64,000 nucleotides of DNA from Bacteriovoracaceae bacterium. GTDB lineage: Bacteria > Bdellovibrionota > Bacteriovoracia > Bacteriovoracales > Bacteriovoracaceae. Shown here in pieces: positions 52,492-61,507 of this stretch; the stretch's first letter is position 1, and the number at the start of each line of letters is the position of its first letter. The stretch is from NCBI GenBank assembly GCA_013141065.1, contig JABFRR010000005.1:124001-188000 (forward strand), read 5' to 3'. The translations under genes were made by a program, and so were the position numbers. The notes under the pieces were generated by a model, which saw only the letters and a list, made by a program, of their open reading frames with translations, was not told the origin of the DNA and searched no databases.

Positions 52492-53550
52492 GTGATCAAA
52501 TTTCTATCTTCAAATACGTTCATAAGTCACAAACCGTTTTACGTTGGACAATTACGCTCTTGATTACGCTCGCAATTTCTCTAGCTTTTGCCACAATGAA
52601 TTTATCTGGCCAGATCAGCTCTAGTAAAAAGATTTTAAATGCCCTTTCACCATATATTATGACTCAGGTTGAAGTAAATGACCGCATTGAAATTAACCGC
52701 ATCCTTAATTCTGTGACAAAAGCTGAAGACTCAAAATTGGTATTAGTAAAAGACGGTAAGGTATTTTCAACAACAGATGCGACATTAGAACTTGATCTTC
52801 CATTCAGTGCCCCATTAATAAAATTACAATTACTTGATGGGTTGTTCACAAACAATGAAATTATTGTTATAAATACACTGAAACGAAATGACTCATCATC
52901 AGCATCAGAACTTTATTTATATTCTCCGCTAACCCCAATTATTAAAAAGACAGTCGGAATAATGGCCATTACCATTTTAACTTCAATACTAATTTCAATT
53001 TTAGTAAGTTTCCGAACTAGACGAGCACTAAGAAAAGCACTTCAACCTCTTTCCCAACTTCATGACGAAATCAGAAATTTAAAATCAAATAGTACTGATG
53101 CTTCAATGCCGATCAAAATTAAAGAATTGGAAGATATTAGACAGACGATTATCAGCACTCGTGATGAGTTAGAAATTGCGAATGAAAAAATTGCAAAGCA
53201 AAAAGCAAAAGAACTTAATGCGGAATCTTATAAAAGATTAATTCATGACCTTCATAATCCTGTAGCAGCTCTTCGGCAAATGGTAAGAATACAAACTTCT
53301 CCAGATGTTGATGACGAGAGTAAGCAAGAGGCGCTTGAATCTGTTCCTGTAATCGCAGAAGAGATATTACAACAGGTCACTGCTGCAAAGAAAAACCTTG
53401 AAAATGAATCGAATAATTTTGATGAGGTTGACCTTCGCAACCCCCCTATTTCAGGAAAGTTGTCGCTTCAAATTCTAAATAATTAACCCGAAATGGAAGC
53501 ACCCGACGTAAGGAGGGTGGAGTCCATGAGGGGGGCGAAGTGAGAAAATT

Positions 53551-54041
53551 ATGCGTTCAGAGGTTTACAGCAAAGAATTTAAAGATGCCGCAGTTAAAAA
53601 AGTGATTAAATTAGGACCTAGTAAGGCAGCCAAAGAATTAGGACTCCCAGTATCAACAATATTTGGTTGGAGTAAAATGTATGGTATGTCTAGTTCCATG
53701 AAAACAAAAAAAACAAAATCAGTAGACAAGTGGACACCTGAAGAAAAACTAGATGCTGTTATTAAGACTGCAACAATGGATGAGCTTACTCTTGGTGAGT
53801 TTCTTCGTAGAGAAGGGCTTTTTATGGCCAATCTAGAGCAGTGGAAAACAGATTTAACCAATGGGCTCAAGTCTGCTGCTGGAAGCCTAGAAAGGATCCT
53901 GAACTCTTTGAGCTACGAAAAAAAGAAGAAGAACTTATAAGAGAATTAAAAAGAAAAGATAAGGCACTTGCAGAATTTGCAGCGAGAGTTGTACTTCTAA
54001 AAAAAAGCCATCTTTTGTTTGGAGTGGACGAGGACAATTAG
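53551..54041 (+). pseudogene. IS orfA with frameshift
   Basis: The first frame (53551-53940) has an HTH (GPSKAAKELGLPVSTIFGWS) and ends out of frame. The second frame carries the rest (DPELFELRKKEEELIRELKR, KDKALAEFAARVVLLKKSH, FGVDEDN). The normal protein is a single chain, so a frameshift lies near 53875-53900. Confidence 0.8.
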
Positions 54042-55090
54042 TGTGCTCTGACTTAAGAGCAATTTGTATTGAATTAATTAAAGAAGCAAACTTAAATGGC
54101 TGCAGAAAAGAAATAGCCAGCAAAGATTGTGGATTATGTATCAAAACAATAGAACGTTGGGAAAAAAATCTTATTGATTTAAGGAATGGGCCGAAGACCA
54201 TTCCTGCCAATAAGCTTTCAGAGTTTGAGAGGAAAAAAATTATAAAGATAGCTACTTCAGAAAAATATAGAGATAAATCTCCGTGGGAAATAGTACCAAT
54301 GCTTGCCGACAGCGAGGGAATATTTATTGGAAGTGAATCAAGTTTTTATAGAGTTTTAAAAAAAGAAAAGTTACTGGCCCACAGAGGAAAAAAGTAAAGG
54401 GAGAACAATGGATCGGCCAGCACCTTTAATTGCAAAAGGCCCTAATGAAATTTGGTCATGGGATATTACCTATATGAAAGGTCCGATACGAGGTCAGTTT
54501 TATTATTTATATTTATTTATGGATATTTTTAGTAGAAAAATAGTTCGCCATGAAGTCTTTGAATTAGAATCAATGGAATTGTCAGCAGAAATAGTAGATA
54601 AAATTTGTAAAATGGAGAAGATAAAAAAAGGACAAATTATACTTCACTCTGATAATGGTGGACCAATGAAGGGTGCAACAATGCTTGCAACGTTACAAGA
54701 ACTTGGTGTAATGCCTTCATTTAGTAAGGCCGTCAGTTAGTGATGATAATCCCTTTTCAGAGGCATTATTTAAAACAACAAAATACTGTCCAGAATATCC
54801 AGCTAATGGATTTAACTCGTTAGACGAAGCCAGGGACTGGTGTAAAGTTTTTGTAGATTGGTACAATAATAAACACCTTCATAGTGGAATAAAATTTGTA
54901 ACACCCACTTCAAGACATGAAGGATTAGATAAAAAAAGTTTTACAATTAAGAAAAGAAGTTTATATTAAGGCAAAATTATTAAATCCTAGTCGTTGGTCA
55001 AAAAACACAAGAAACTGGGATTGGATTGATGAAGTATTTTTGAATCATCCTAAAAGAAAAGATGATGTCGAAATTAAAAAAGTAAGTTAA
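54041..55090 (+). pseudogene. IS orfB (DDE transposase) with stops and frameshift
   Basis: Three pieces follow one another: 54041-54397 (N-terminal HTH part), 54408-54740 (IWSWDITYMKG, LHSDNGGPMKG) and, after a frame change, up to 55090 (DNPFSEALFKTTKY, YNNKHLHSGIKFVTPTSRH, NPSRWSKNTRNWDW). All three DDE residues are present but are not in one frame. A stop also separates the first two pieces. Confidence 0.85.
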
Positions 55091-55537
55091 AAAGTTAGGC
55101 GACAACTATCCTGAAATTTTCCGCAACTGCCTCAGAGAAAGTTTCTTTCAAGTCCGTTCTGCGTTTAAAGACCACAAAGACAAAATTATTTTGAATTTAC
55201 CGGAAACACCAGTTCTCATGAGGCATGATCCGGCATTGTTAAAACGAGCAGTTGTAAATCTTTTAGAAAATGGTCTTGAGGCTTCAAAAAGCAAAGTTGA
55301 ATTATCGCTAGATACTAACGATCAATTTACTTCAATTAGAGTTTCGGACGATGGAACTGGTCTAAGTGAAGATAAGGTATCACTCTTTCTTCAAGGAAGA
55401 GGACTTTCAAGTAAGGCCAATCGTCAGGCCTTTGGTTTATCTTCATCAAACCATATAGCTCGAACTCATGGCGGTAAAATTATTTATCATAAAAGCAATT
55501 TAGGTGGTGCGAGTTTTGAAATTCGATTGGAGGCAAG

Positions 55538-56905
55538 ATGAACGAGCGTCCATTAATTCTAATTTGTGATGATGATCCACATATTTTAAAAAGTTTGCAG
55601 ATAAGTTTAAAGTCTCGCTTTGAGATACACATATCTTCAACTGTTTCAGAAGCTAAGATTAAAATTAAAAACCATGAATATGATGCAGCTATTGTTGACC
55701 TAAACTTTGAAGGACAAGAACTAGATGGCGTTCACCTTTTAGATTTCTTTGGAAAATCTTCACCCGGAACATATTTAATTGTTTTAAGTGGTGATCAATC
55801 GGTAAAACGAGTAGTCGAAGCAACAAGACGCAAGTTATTTCAATTTATTCATAAGGAAGGAGATTATTTTGCTGATCTCTATTCAACTTTGACTCGTGCT
55901 ACTGAATTGAAAAAGGCAAACGAAGTGCAAGCGATTCAGAAGTATTTAACGAATTCTCCTGCCGTAAAAAGTGTTTTAAAAATGGCAGAAAAAATTATTC
56001 AAAAAGACCAAGACGCTCCAATTCTAATTTTAGGTGAAACAGGCACTGGTAAAGAATTTCTAGTTCGTCACATTGCCGAAAATATGAAAAGGAAATTGGT
56101 TTCTGCAAATATGGCAACAATTGCAAAAGAAACTGCTGAGTCTAACCTTTTTGGACATGAAAGAGGAGCATTCACGGGCGCAGTTCAAAATAAAATTGGC
56201 TTGATAGAGTCGGCCAACAATGGCCTTTTCTTTCTTGATGAAATTGGCGATTGCAGCTTAGACATTCAGGCAAAACTCTTGAGAGTATTACAGGAAAAAG
56301 AAGTCATGCCTCTTGGGTCAAGTCGAGCACGCGGTATCAACGTCAACTTTATAGCAGCGACTCATAAGAACTTGAATGAAATGGCCCTAGATGGTGATTT
56401 CAGAGAAGACCTTCTTCAAAGGCTTAATACCTTTGTTTTAAGAATACCACCTCTAAGGGAGAGACCTGAAGATATTAATTTTTATGCAAACTTTTATTTA
56501 GAAGAGTGTGGAGATGAAGGAGTACGATATACAATTAGTAATGATGGGATCGAAGTATTGCTTTCTTATAATTGGCCAGGAAATATTAGAGAACTAAAAA
56601 GTGTTATTCAGCGTTTTGTTGTTCTTTCAAATCGAACCATATTAAATGCTGATGCCGCAAGATCAGCGATTGGGATCGGTGAACTTTCCCCTCGATCATC
56701 TTCAACTTCTATTATTGAGGTTAAAGAGAATCAAATTAAAAAGGATGAACTATTAAAGGCCATTCTCGCATTTGATGGTGACAAGCAAAAAGCGGCAAAA
56801 CTCTTAGGAGTAAACGTTCGGACTATACAGCGTTGGGTAACAAAATTTGATCTTACTCGTTCACTTTCAGATTTGAACCTAGGTAAAGGAGTAAGTTGTG
56901 ATTAA
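55538..56905 (+). CDS. Sigma-54-dependent NtrC-family response regulator
   Basis: The 455-aa regulator has a receiver with Asp54 (AAIVDLNFEG), an AAA+ domain with GETGTGKE (~166), the sigma-54 loop GAFTGA (~210) and FFLDEIGDC. A Fis-type HTH (GDKQKAAKLLGVNVRTIQRW) ends it. It overlaps the kinase stop by 4 bases and the hydrolase start by 8. Its targets are unknown; the palindromes at 45933-45981 are one possibility. Confidence 0.95.
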   Translation: MNERPLILICDDDPHILKSLQISLKSRFEIHISSTVSEAKIKIKNHEYDAAIVDLNFEGQELDGVHLLDFFGKSSPGTYLIVLSGDQSVKRVVEATRRKLFQFIHKEGDYFADLYSTLTRATELKKANEVQAIQKYLTNSPAVKSVLKMAEKIIQKDQDAPILILGETGTGKEFLVRHIAENMKRKLVSANMATIAKETAESNLFGHERGAFTGAVQNKIGLIESANNGLFFLDEIGDCSLDIQAKLLRVLQEKEVMPLGSSRARGINVNFIAATHKNLNEMALDGDFREDLLQRLNTFVLRIPPLRERPEDINFYANFYLEECGDEGVRYTISNDGIEVLLSYNWPGNIRELKSVIQRFVVLSNRTILNADAARSAIGIGELSPRSSSTSIIEVKENQIKKDELLKAILAFDGDKQKAAKLLGVNVRTIQRWVTKFDLTRSLSDLNLGKGVSCD

Positions 56906-57677
56906 GCTAACTAATGTTGAATCAATCAATAGAGATGCTCCAGCATTGATTTTGATTCCCGGTGGCCCGGGATTAAGTTCTTCTACTTTAAGATCAATGG
57001 ACATTTTATCAAGATCATTTAATTTGTTTTATGTTGATTTTCCTGGGGTAAATGGAACTCCTTATGAAGGGGATAAGTCTTTCGATGAGCTATGTAGTGC
57101 CCTAGAATCCGAGCTTCTTAAAATTAATGGTACAAAATTTGTTCTTGGACATTCTTTTGGAGGATTTTTTGCCGCTAATCTTTCATTAAAAATGAAAGTT
57201 GAGGGAGTCATTTGTTTGGCCACTCCGTTCACTGAAAAGTCTCTTGAGGTGGCATCCGAAAATTATACGGCTAATAAATCCCAAGAATTATCAAGAGCTG
57301 AAGAAGAATGGGAAAAATTGCAAGATGATAAGTCGCTTGCAAAATGGTTCTCTGAGTATGGGAAACTTTACTTTGTTCGACCTGAAGGAAAAGAAATTCT
57401 TCTGAAGGATAAAGTTTCTGCAAAGTTCTTTTTAGCAAATCGAGCAGATGCCGCGAATATTGAGCCAATGCTTTCTCTGTTAAAACGAGATAAGACAAAA
57501 AAAATATTTATTGCTGGAAAACAAGATGAAATGCTCCCAGAAGCAATCTTAAAAAATGATGCTGAATTGGGTGGGTTTAATTTTGTAAGTGTTAAAGATG
57601 CTAGTCACTTTGTAAGCTTTGATCAACCTGAATTTGTCGCCGGATTGATTGAAGATTTTATGCGACAAAATCATTAG
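56898..57677 (+). CDS. Alpha/beta hydrolase (peptidase-like)
   Basis: The 259-aa protein, starting with GTG, has the oxyanion segment ILIPGGPGLSSS, the nucleophile elbow GHSFGG (Ser86), an acid in AGKQDEMLP and the catalytic His in DASHFVSFD. The GGPG motif is typical of proline-iminopeptidase-like hydrolases. There is no signal peptide, so it is cytoplasmic. It lies between the activator and the small-peptide gene and may process or degrade a peptide signal; that role is inference. Confidence 0.88.
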   Translation: MIKLTNVESINRDAPALILIPGGPGLSSSTLRSMDILSRSFNLFYVDFPGVNGTPYEGDKSFDELCSALESELLKINGTKFVLGHSFGGFFAANLSLKMKVEGVICLATPFTEKSLEVASENYTANKSQELSRAEEEWEKLQDDKSLAKWFSEYGKLYFVRPEGKEILLKDKVSAKFFLANRADAANIEPMLSLLKRDKTKKIFIAGKQDEMLPEAILKNDAELGGFNFVSVKDASHFVSFDQPEFVAGLIEDFMRQNH

Positions 57678-57685
57678 GGGGAAAT

Positions 57686-57826
57686 ATGAAACGTACTTTT
57701 AAAATTTTAGTTATTCTTCTTGCTACTGGAGCTTTAGTACAAACCATTGCCTTAGCAAAAGTAAAAAACGGAGAAACATCAGACTCTACATCGACTTCTA
57801 AAGGAAGTGACGGCCCAGGAATCTAA
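57686..57826 (+). CDS. 46-aa secreted small peptide
   Basis: Behind a strong ribosome site (AGGGGG) an ATG opens a 46-codon gene. Residues 1-24 form a classic signal peptide (KRTFKILVILLATGALVQT, cleavage predicted after IALA). The predicted mature peptide is 22 residues, hydrophilic, rich in Ser, Thr, Gly and Lys, ending SDGPGI, with no Cys or Trp. It overlaps the methyltransferase gene by 20 bases. In an operon with a peptide-type receptor, kinase and activator it is a candidate signal peptide. Confidence 0.75.
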   Translation: MKRTFKILVILLATGALVQTIALAKVKNGETSDSTSTSKGSDGPGI

Positions 57827-58379
57827 ATTGATTAATTCAATTAATCATTTCAGAGCTGATACTTCAGGATGGATCGGCTCTGGAATTATGTTTATATTTG
57901 CACTGATTGCAGGATACCGTTGGCATTCAACGGGACTTATCTTCTTTGGTCTTCTCATTCTAAGAGATTTGGCGGCATCATGGTTTTTAATTACAAGAAA
58001 GCCAAGCTTAGAAAAAACAAATTCAAGAATGATTGAGGCACTAGCCTATATTTCCAGCGCATGGCCATGTATTTACCAAAGCAATGTAAGCTCATTACCA
58101 ATGGCCGCTCAAATCAGTTCTGTTCTTGCCATTCTTGGTTTTACGATATCAACATTAGCATTGTTCGATCTGGGTGAAGCTTTTGGGGTATCACCAGCCA
58201 ATAGAGGTATAGTTACTACTGGGCTTTACCGATATATTCGTCATCCTATGTATACAGGGTATGTCATTGCTGAATTTGGTTTTGTGCTGCTTAACCCCTT
58301 TAACGTGGTTATTTGGATAATTTCAATTGGGCTTTATTTTGCTAGAACTAAGATAGAAGACCGAGTTTTAAGAAATTAA
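57807..58379 (+). CDS. ICMT/PEMT-like membrane methyltransferase
   Basis: The 190-aa protein has about five membrane helices and the family signature GLYRYIRHPMYTGYVIAEFG near the C-terminus, followed by FARTKIEDRVLRN. This is the SAM-binding region of isoprenylcysteine carboxyl methyltransferase and phospholipid methyltransferases. GTG at 57807 is the likely start, inside the peptide gene. It could methylate a carboxyl group of the peptide or a lipid; the peptide has no cysteine, so classic prenyl-cysteine methylation is not predicted. Confidence 0.82.
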   Translation: MTAQESKLINSINHFRADTSGWIGSGIMFIFALIAGYRWHSTGLIFFGLLILRDLAASWFLITRKPSLEKTNSRMIEALAYISSAWPCIYQSNVSSLPMAAQISSVLAILGFTISTLALFDLGEAFGVSPANRGIVTTGLYRYIRHPMYTGYVIAEFGFVLLNPFNVVIWIISIGLYFARTKIEDRVLRN

Positions 58380-58392
58380 CCCAAAAAATATC

Positions 58393-58430
58393 ATTTGGCT
58401 ATTCAGGGCAAGATTCAGCCAAATCTTTAT
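58393..58430 (+). terminator. Terminator of the peptide-signalling-like operon
   Basis: ATTTGGCT (58393-58400) pairs with AGCCAAAT (58417-58424), with CTTTATTTT following. It comes 13 bases after the methyltransferase stop. Confidence 0.7.
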
Positions 58431-58520
58431 TTTCTGTGAGGAAAGACAAAGAATTTACTAGGAAACAATAGGTTAGGAACCATTAGTTTTAGCCTGCGCT
58501 CTTATGTTTTTTTTATAAAT

Positions 58521-59081
58521 TCAAATAATAGGTTTCACTACCATCAGAACCATTGTGAGCAATGGTATTACAGTTGCAATTACCCCCCATAAATACCATT
58601 TTTTTAGATAATGAAAAAAATCAGAATTTAATGGGCTTTGATCTTCAGCAATAATTGCTAATTTATTTTGAATTGGAATTAAAAATATATTCCAAATTAG
58701 ACCTGAAAGGATAAAGAGACCAACAGCTACTTGGATCCAGTGCTCAGTTTTCAGTCCACCAAAGCTTTGTGACAAGAGTATTCCATTTACAAAAAGTAAA
58801 ATAATACCTGGCCCTGTAAAAATCACATCGGCCCAATTCACAAATATTACTGCAAATTTAATGAAATTTTCATTTTTTGATTTTTCAATAGCAAACATCC
58901 ATATGCCAGTTATGATAATATTTCCAAGGAAAATTAATACACCAAGAATATGTAACCATTTATGCCACAAATAAGGTAACGGTAGAGGGATATTATGGCC
59001 CATGGAAATAGGAATAAAGAGCAAACCTATAAAGATAATTATGATATTTTCAAAAATTAAAAATTTTGTTGATTTGTGCAT
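58521..59081 (-). CDS. DUF2269-like integral membrane protein
   Basis: The 186-aa protein has about five membrane helices. WHKWLHILGVLIFLGNIIIT and FVNWADVIFTGPGIILLFV match the DUF2269 family of four-to-five-helix proteins of unknown function. It lies 13 bases downstream of a TetR gene and is probably regulated with it. The stop is at 58521. Confidence 0.65.
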   Translation of the reverse strand: MHKSTKFLIFENIIIIFIGLLFIPISMGHNIPLPLPYLWHKWLHILGVLIFLGNIIITGIWMFAIEKSKNENFIKFAVIFVNWADVIFTGPGIILLFVNGILLSQSFGGLKTEHWIQVAVGLFILSGLIWNIFLIPIQNKLAIIAEDQSPLNSDFFHYLKKWYLWGVIATVIPLLTMVLMVVKPII

Positions 59082-59094
59082 TGTACACTCCTAT

Positions 59095-59703
59095 TTAATT
59101 AGAATTTAGAAGCATGTGGGTTATTTTAAGTACCTTGTTTTCCATTTCTTTATAACTGAGATTAGCATCTTCAAGTGGTTTTTCTAATTGACCATCGAGG
59201 GTTAGCATTACTAATCCATGTACTAAAGACCAAGCGTAGATTGCCTTTACTGAATTAGTCTTGGAATTCTTTCCAAATAAATTCAAGAGAGAATCAAATG
59301 CCCCCTGGCAGGCCCCAAAGAGTTCTGGATTTAAATTGTGATCAAAATTTACTCCGAACATTACTCTGTAGTAACCTGGAAATTTTAATGCAAATTGAAT
59401 ATATGCCCTACCCAGATCTTCCAAAGGAGATTTAGTTGAAGCTAAACATTCTTGAAAATAAGTATTCATTTTTTCAAACCCTTTCATGGCTATATGTTCG
59501 AGAAGGGCATTTTTACTTTTAAAGTGTCGATAAGCCGCCGTATGACTGACCCCTAACTTAGAGGCTAAATCTCTTAATGCGAACTCCGTGCTCTTGTTTT
59601 TACTTATATATTCGACAGCAATTTCTACAAGTGAATTGGCAAGATCACCGTGTTTTTTTTGAGTGGGCAGTTTTTTAGTATATTTTTGTGAAGCTCTTAT
59701 CAT
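59095..59703 (-). CDS. TetR-family transcriptional regulator
   Basis: The 202-aa protein (from MIRASQKYTKK) has the TetR HTH (FALRDLASKLGVSHTAAYRHFKSKNALLEHIAMKGF) and a TetR_C-type ligand domain (YYRVMFGVNFD, WSLVHGLVMLTLDGQ). A perfect 18-bp inverted repeat covers and precedes its start, a likely auto-operator. The frame runs up to 59742, but that start is inside the other operator arm. No ribosome site is seen, so the message may be leaderless. Confidence 0.9.
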   Translation of the reverse strand: MIRASQKYTKKLPTQKKHGDLANSLVEIAVEYISKNKSTEFALRDLASKLGVSHTAAYRHFKSKNALLEHIAMKGFEKMNTYFQECLASTKSPLEDLGRAYIQFALKFPGYYRVMFGVNFDHNLNPELFGACQGAFDSLLNLFGKNSKTNSVKAIYAWSLVHGLVMLTLDGQLEKPLEDANLSYKEMENKVLKITHMLLNSN

Positions 59704-59743
59704 GTTGACAATGGTAACTAAAAATGTTACCATTGTCAACATG
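59701..59743. promoter_or_regulatory. Perfect 18-bp inverted repeat, TetR operator
   Basis: CATGTTGACAATGGTAAC (59701-59718) and GTTACCATTGTCAACATG (59726-59743) are exact inverted arms around a 7-base spacer. The site covers the start of the TetR gene and lies between it and the plus-strand genes. Confidence 0.75.
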
Positions 59744-59778
59744 AGGTGTGCGATTATCGAATTAATAATAAAGCTTTG

Positions 59779-59892
59779 ATGTTTTTTTTAGGCAATCCCA
59801 AAGAACATCAGGCAATCAGTGGAACAACTAAATTTGAAGACTGCAATTTTCAAGTACAAAAGAGCCAAACAGTAGAATTAACTTTAAAATGA
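59779..59892 (+). other. 37-codon ORF, probable gene remnant
   Basis: The frame FFLGNPKEHQAISGTTKFED, CNFQVQKSQTVELTLK looks coding-like at its C-terminal end, but it has no ribosome site. It ends with TGA overlapping an upstream ATG (59889) of the oxidoreductase frame. It may be the tail of a lost gene or a short leader ORF. Confidence 0.3.
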
Positions 59893-59903
59893 AGAGGGAC
59901 ACA

Positions 59904-60458
59904 ATGAAAAATATATTAATCATACAGGGGCATCCGAATAAAGATTCCTTTTGTTCATCATTAGCAGATAAGTATATAAAAACTGCTAAAAGTAATAATA
60001 ACAATGTAGAGCTTGTAAACTTAGGCGATTTAAATTTTGACCCTATTTTACGTGGTAATTTTAGTCATCCGCAAGCTCTGGAACCAGACTTGAAAAATCT
60101 TCAAGAAAAAATATTATGGGCCAATCATATTGTATGGATATTTCCGATCTGGTGGGGAAGTTTACCGGCATTATTAAAAGGATTTATTGATCGCACATTT
60201 TTACCAGGCTTTGCTTTCAAGTACAAAAGCGGATTTGGTATGCCAGAAAAATTATTAATAGGAAGAACAAGTGAAATTATTTCTACTCTTGATACACCTA
60301 TTTGGTTCTATAAATGGTTTTTAGGTGCACCCGGGATGAAAATAATGAAAAATGGTATTCTTGAATTTTGTGGACTTAAAGTTGTTAAATCCACTTTGCT
60401 TGGGCCAATCAAGAGTTCTTCTGAAAAACAGCGGACTAAATGGTTAGCTCAAATTTAA
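59904..60458 (+). CDS. NAD(P)H oxidoreductase, flavodoxin_2 family
   Basis: The 184-aa protein (KNILIIQGHPNKDSFCSSLA; IVWIFPIWWGSLPALLKGFI; FKYKSGFGMPEKLL) matches the flavodoxin-like quinone reductase family (KefF/NQO1/MdaB). It binds FMN or FAD and reduces quinones or similar compounds. ATG at 59904 with GAGGGA in front is the likely start. It is divergent from the TetR gene and a likely target of it. Confidence 0.9.
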   Translation: MKNILIIQGHPNKDSFCSSLADKYIKTAKSNNNNVELVNLGDLNFDPILRGNFSHPQALEPDLKNLQEKILWANHIVWIFPIWWGSLPALLKGFIDRTFLPGFAFKYKSGFGMPEKLLIGRTSEIISTLDTPIWFYKWFLGAPGMKIMKNGILEFCGLKVVKSTLLGPIKSSSEKQRTKWLAQI

Positions 60459-60468
60459 GCAGTTAAAT

Positions 60469-61005
60469 ATGATTATCATAGAATCTTTTGATGAATTAGA
60501 AAAAATTTTGTTTTTGTACAGAAAGCAAATTAATGCTGATTATATAGGCTATAAAAATCATTGCATTAGATTGCTGAACTTTTTAAATTACTTAAGGCCA
60601 ATCGAAAATGAAGATCGTGAAAAATTAATTATTGCAACTGCATTTCACGATATTGGTCTTTGGACCCATAATACTCTTGACTACTTACCTCCTTCTATTC
60701 TTGAAGTAAAAAAATATTTAACCAGTATTGGAAGAACAGAATGGATCGAAGAAATTTCTATAATAATCGACATGCACCATAAAATTACGCCCTACCATGG
60801 AAAATATAAATTAGTTGAATTATTTAGAAAAGCTGATTTAGTTGATTTTTCTTTGGGTAGTATCCGATATAGTATACCCAGTAATTATATTTCCGCTGTA
60901 AAGAAAACATTTACCAATTCTGGTTTTCATAAAATGCTATTAATAAAAACACTAAAATGGGTACCGAGACATCTTCACCGTCCAATGCCAATTATAAAAT
61001 GGTAG
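60469..61005 (+). CDS. HD-domain phosphohydrolase
   Basis: The 178-aa protein has the HD metal-site pattern: an early His (NHCIRLLNFL), AFHDIGLWTH and then IIIDMHHKI with a later Asp (ADLVDFS). Such enzymes hydrolyse phosphate esters of nucleotides or similar molecules. It is 10 bases downstream of the oxidoreductase, forming an operon with it. Substrate unknown. Confidence 0.82.
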   Translation: MIIIESFDELEKILFLYRKQINADYIGYKNHCIRLLNFLNYLRPIENEDREKLIIATAFHDIGLWTHNTLDYLPPSILEVKKYLTSIGRTEWIEEISIIIDMHHKITPYHGKYKLVELFRKADLVDFSLGSIRYSIPSNYISAVKKTFTNSGFHKMLLIKTLKWVPRHLHRPMPIIKW

Positions 61006-61018
61006 TAATAATATAAAT

Positions 61019-61507
61019 TTATTTCTTTAAGATAGTTGCGCGAGACTCAATCCGATGTAACATTTCATGAAAATTATTCGTATTTCCAGTTAAGGCAAAG
61101 AACTCGTCATCAAGCACTTCAATTAATTTTACGGCCTTATTACAAATAGATTTTCCTTCGTCAGTTAACTCAATAAAAAATGACCGCTGATCATCTTTGT
61201 TGCTTTTTTTACAAACCAGTTTTTTTCTAAGTAATGCCTTAGTTGTATCAGAAACTAACATCTTGTCTAATCCGGCCATTTCACAGATATCTGATTGGGT
61301 TGGAAATTTAGTAGGCGTTTTTAGAAAAAAGTAGCATGCCAAGAGAGAATATTGTGTAGGTGAAATATCTAAATCTTTTAAAACCTGACGCTGGAGTCTC
61401 TGATGAAGATTTGCAACTTTCCAAAATAGAAATCCGGGACTGGATTCTGCTGCACTAAATTTTGTAATTAGCTTTTTATTCGTCTTCAAGTTTAACTTCC
61501 ATTGCAT
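61019..61507 (-). CDS. MarR-family regulator
   Basis: The 162-aa protein has a winged-helix MarR core: LDISPTQYSLLACYFFLKTP, TQSDICEMAGLDKMLVSDTT, KALLRKKLVCKKSNKDDQRS, FFIELTDEGKSI. It is the last gene of a three-gene minus-strand unit with EVE-domain and SRPBCC genes, overlapping the EVE gene by 32 bases. It probably regulates the unit. Confidence 0.85.
   Translation of the reverse strand: MQWKLNLKTNKKLITKFSAAESSPGFLFWKVANLHQRLQRQVLKDLDISPTQYSLLACYFFLKTPTKFPTQSDICEMAGLDKMLVSDTTKALLRKKLVCKKSNKDDQRSFFIELTDEGKSICNKAVKLIEVLDDEFFALTGNTNNFHEMLHRIESRATILKK

Larger units (their letters stand above)
53442..55121 (+). mobile_element. IS with rve-type transposase, 6-bp target duplication
   Basis: The element lies between two copies of CGCAAC (53436-53441 and 55122-55127). 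Subterminal inverted repeats ATTTCAGGAAAGTTGTCGC (53448-53466) and, on the other strand from 55117, ATTTCAGGATAGTTGTCGC differ at one base. The transposase genes are IS3-like but broken by frameshifts, so this copy is immobile on its own. A 6-bp duplication is longer than the usual 3-5 for IS3. Confidence 0.85.
52488..55541 (+). pseudogene. Sensor histidine kinase split by an IS
   Basis: The N-terminal part (52488-53441) has two membrane helices (LLITLAISLAFATMNL and IMAITILTSILISILVSF), a HAMP-like linker and the H-box LIHDLHNPVAAL (His253). The C-terminal part (55128-55541) reads NLLENGLEA, DDGTGLSEDK and GRGLSSKANRQAFGLSSS, the ATPase domain. Removing the IS with one copy of the CGCAAC duplication rejoins the frame as EVDLRN-CLRESFF, giving a 455-aa kinase. 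As it stands the kinase is broken; the 3' part may still be translated from 55191. Confidence 0.88.

Noticed and set aside
56898..57677. Hydrolase as an N-acyl-homoserine lactonase
   Set aside because: No metallo-lactonase motif is seen; the serine nucleophile and GGPG motif point to a general alpha/beta hydrolase.
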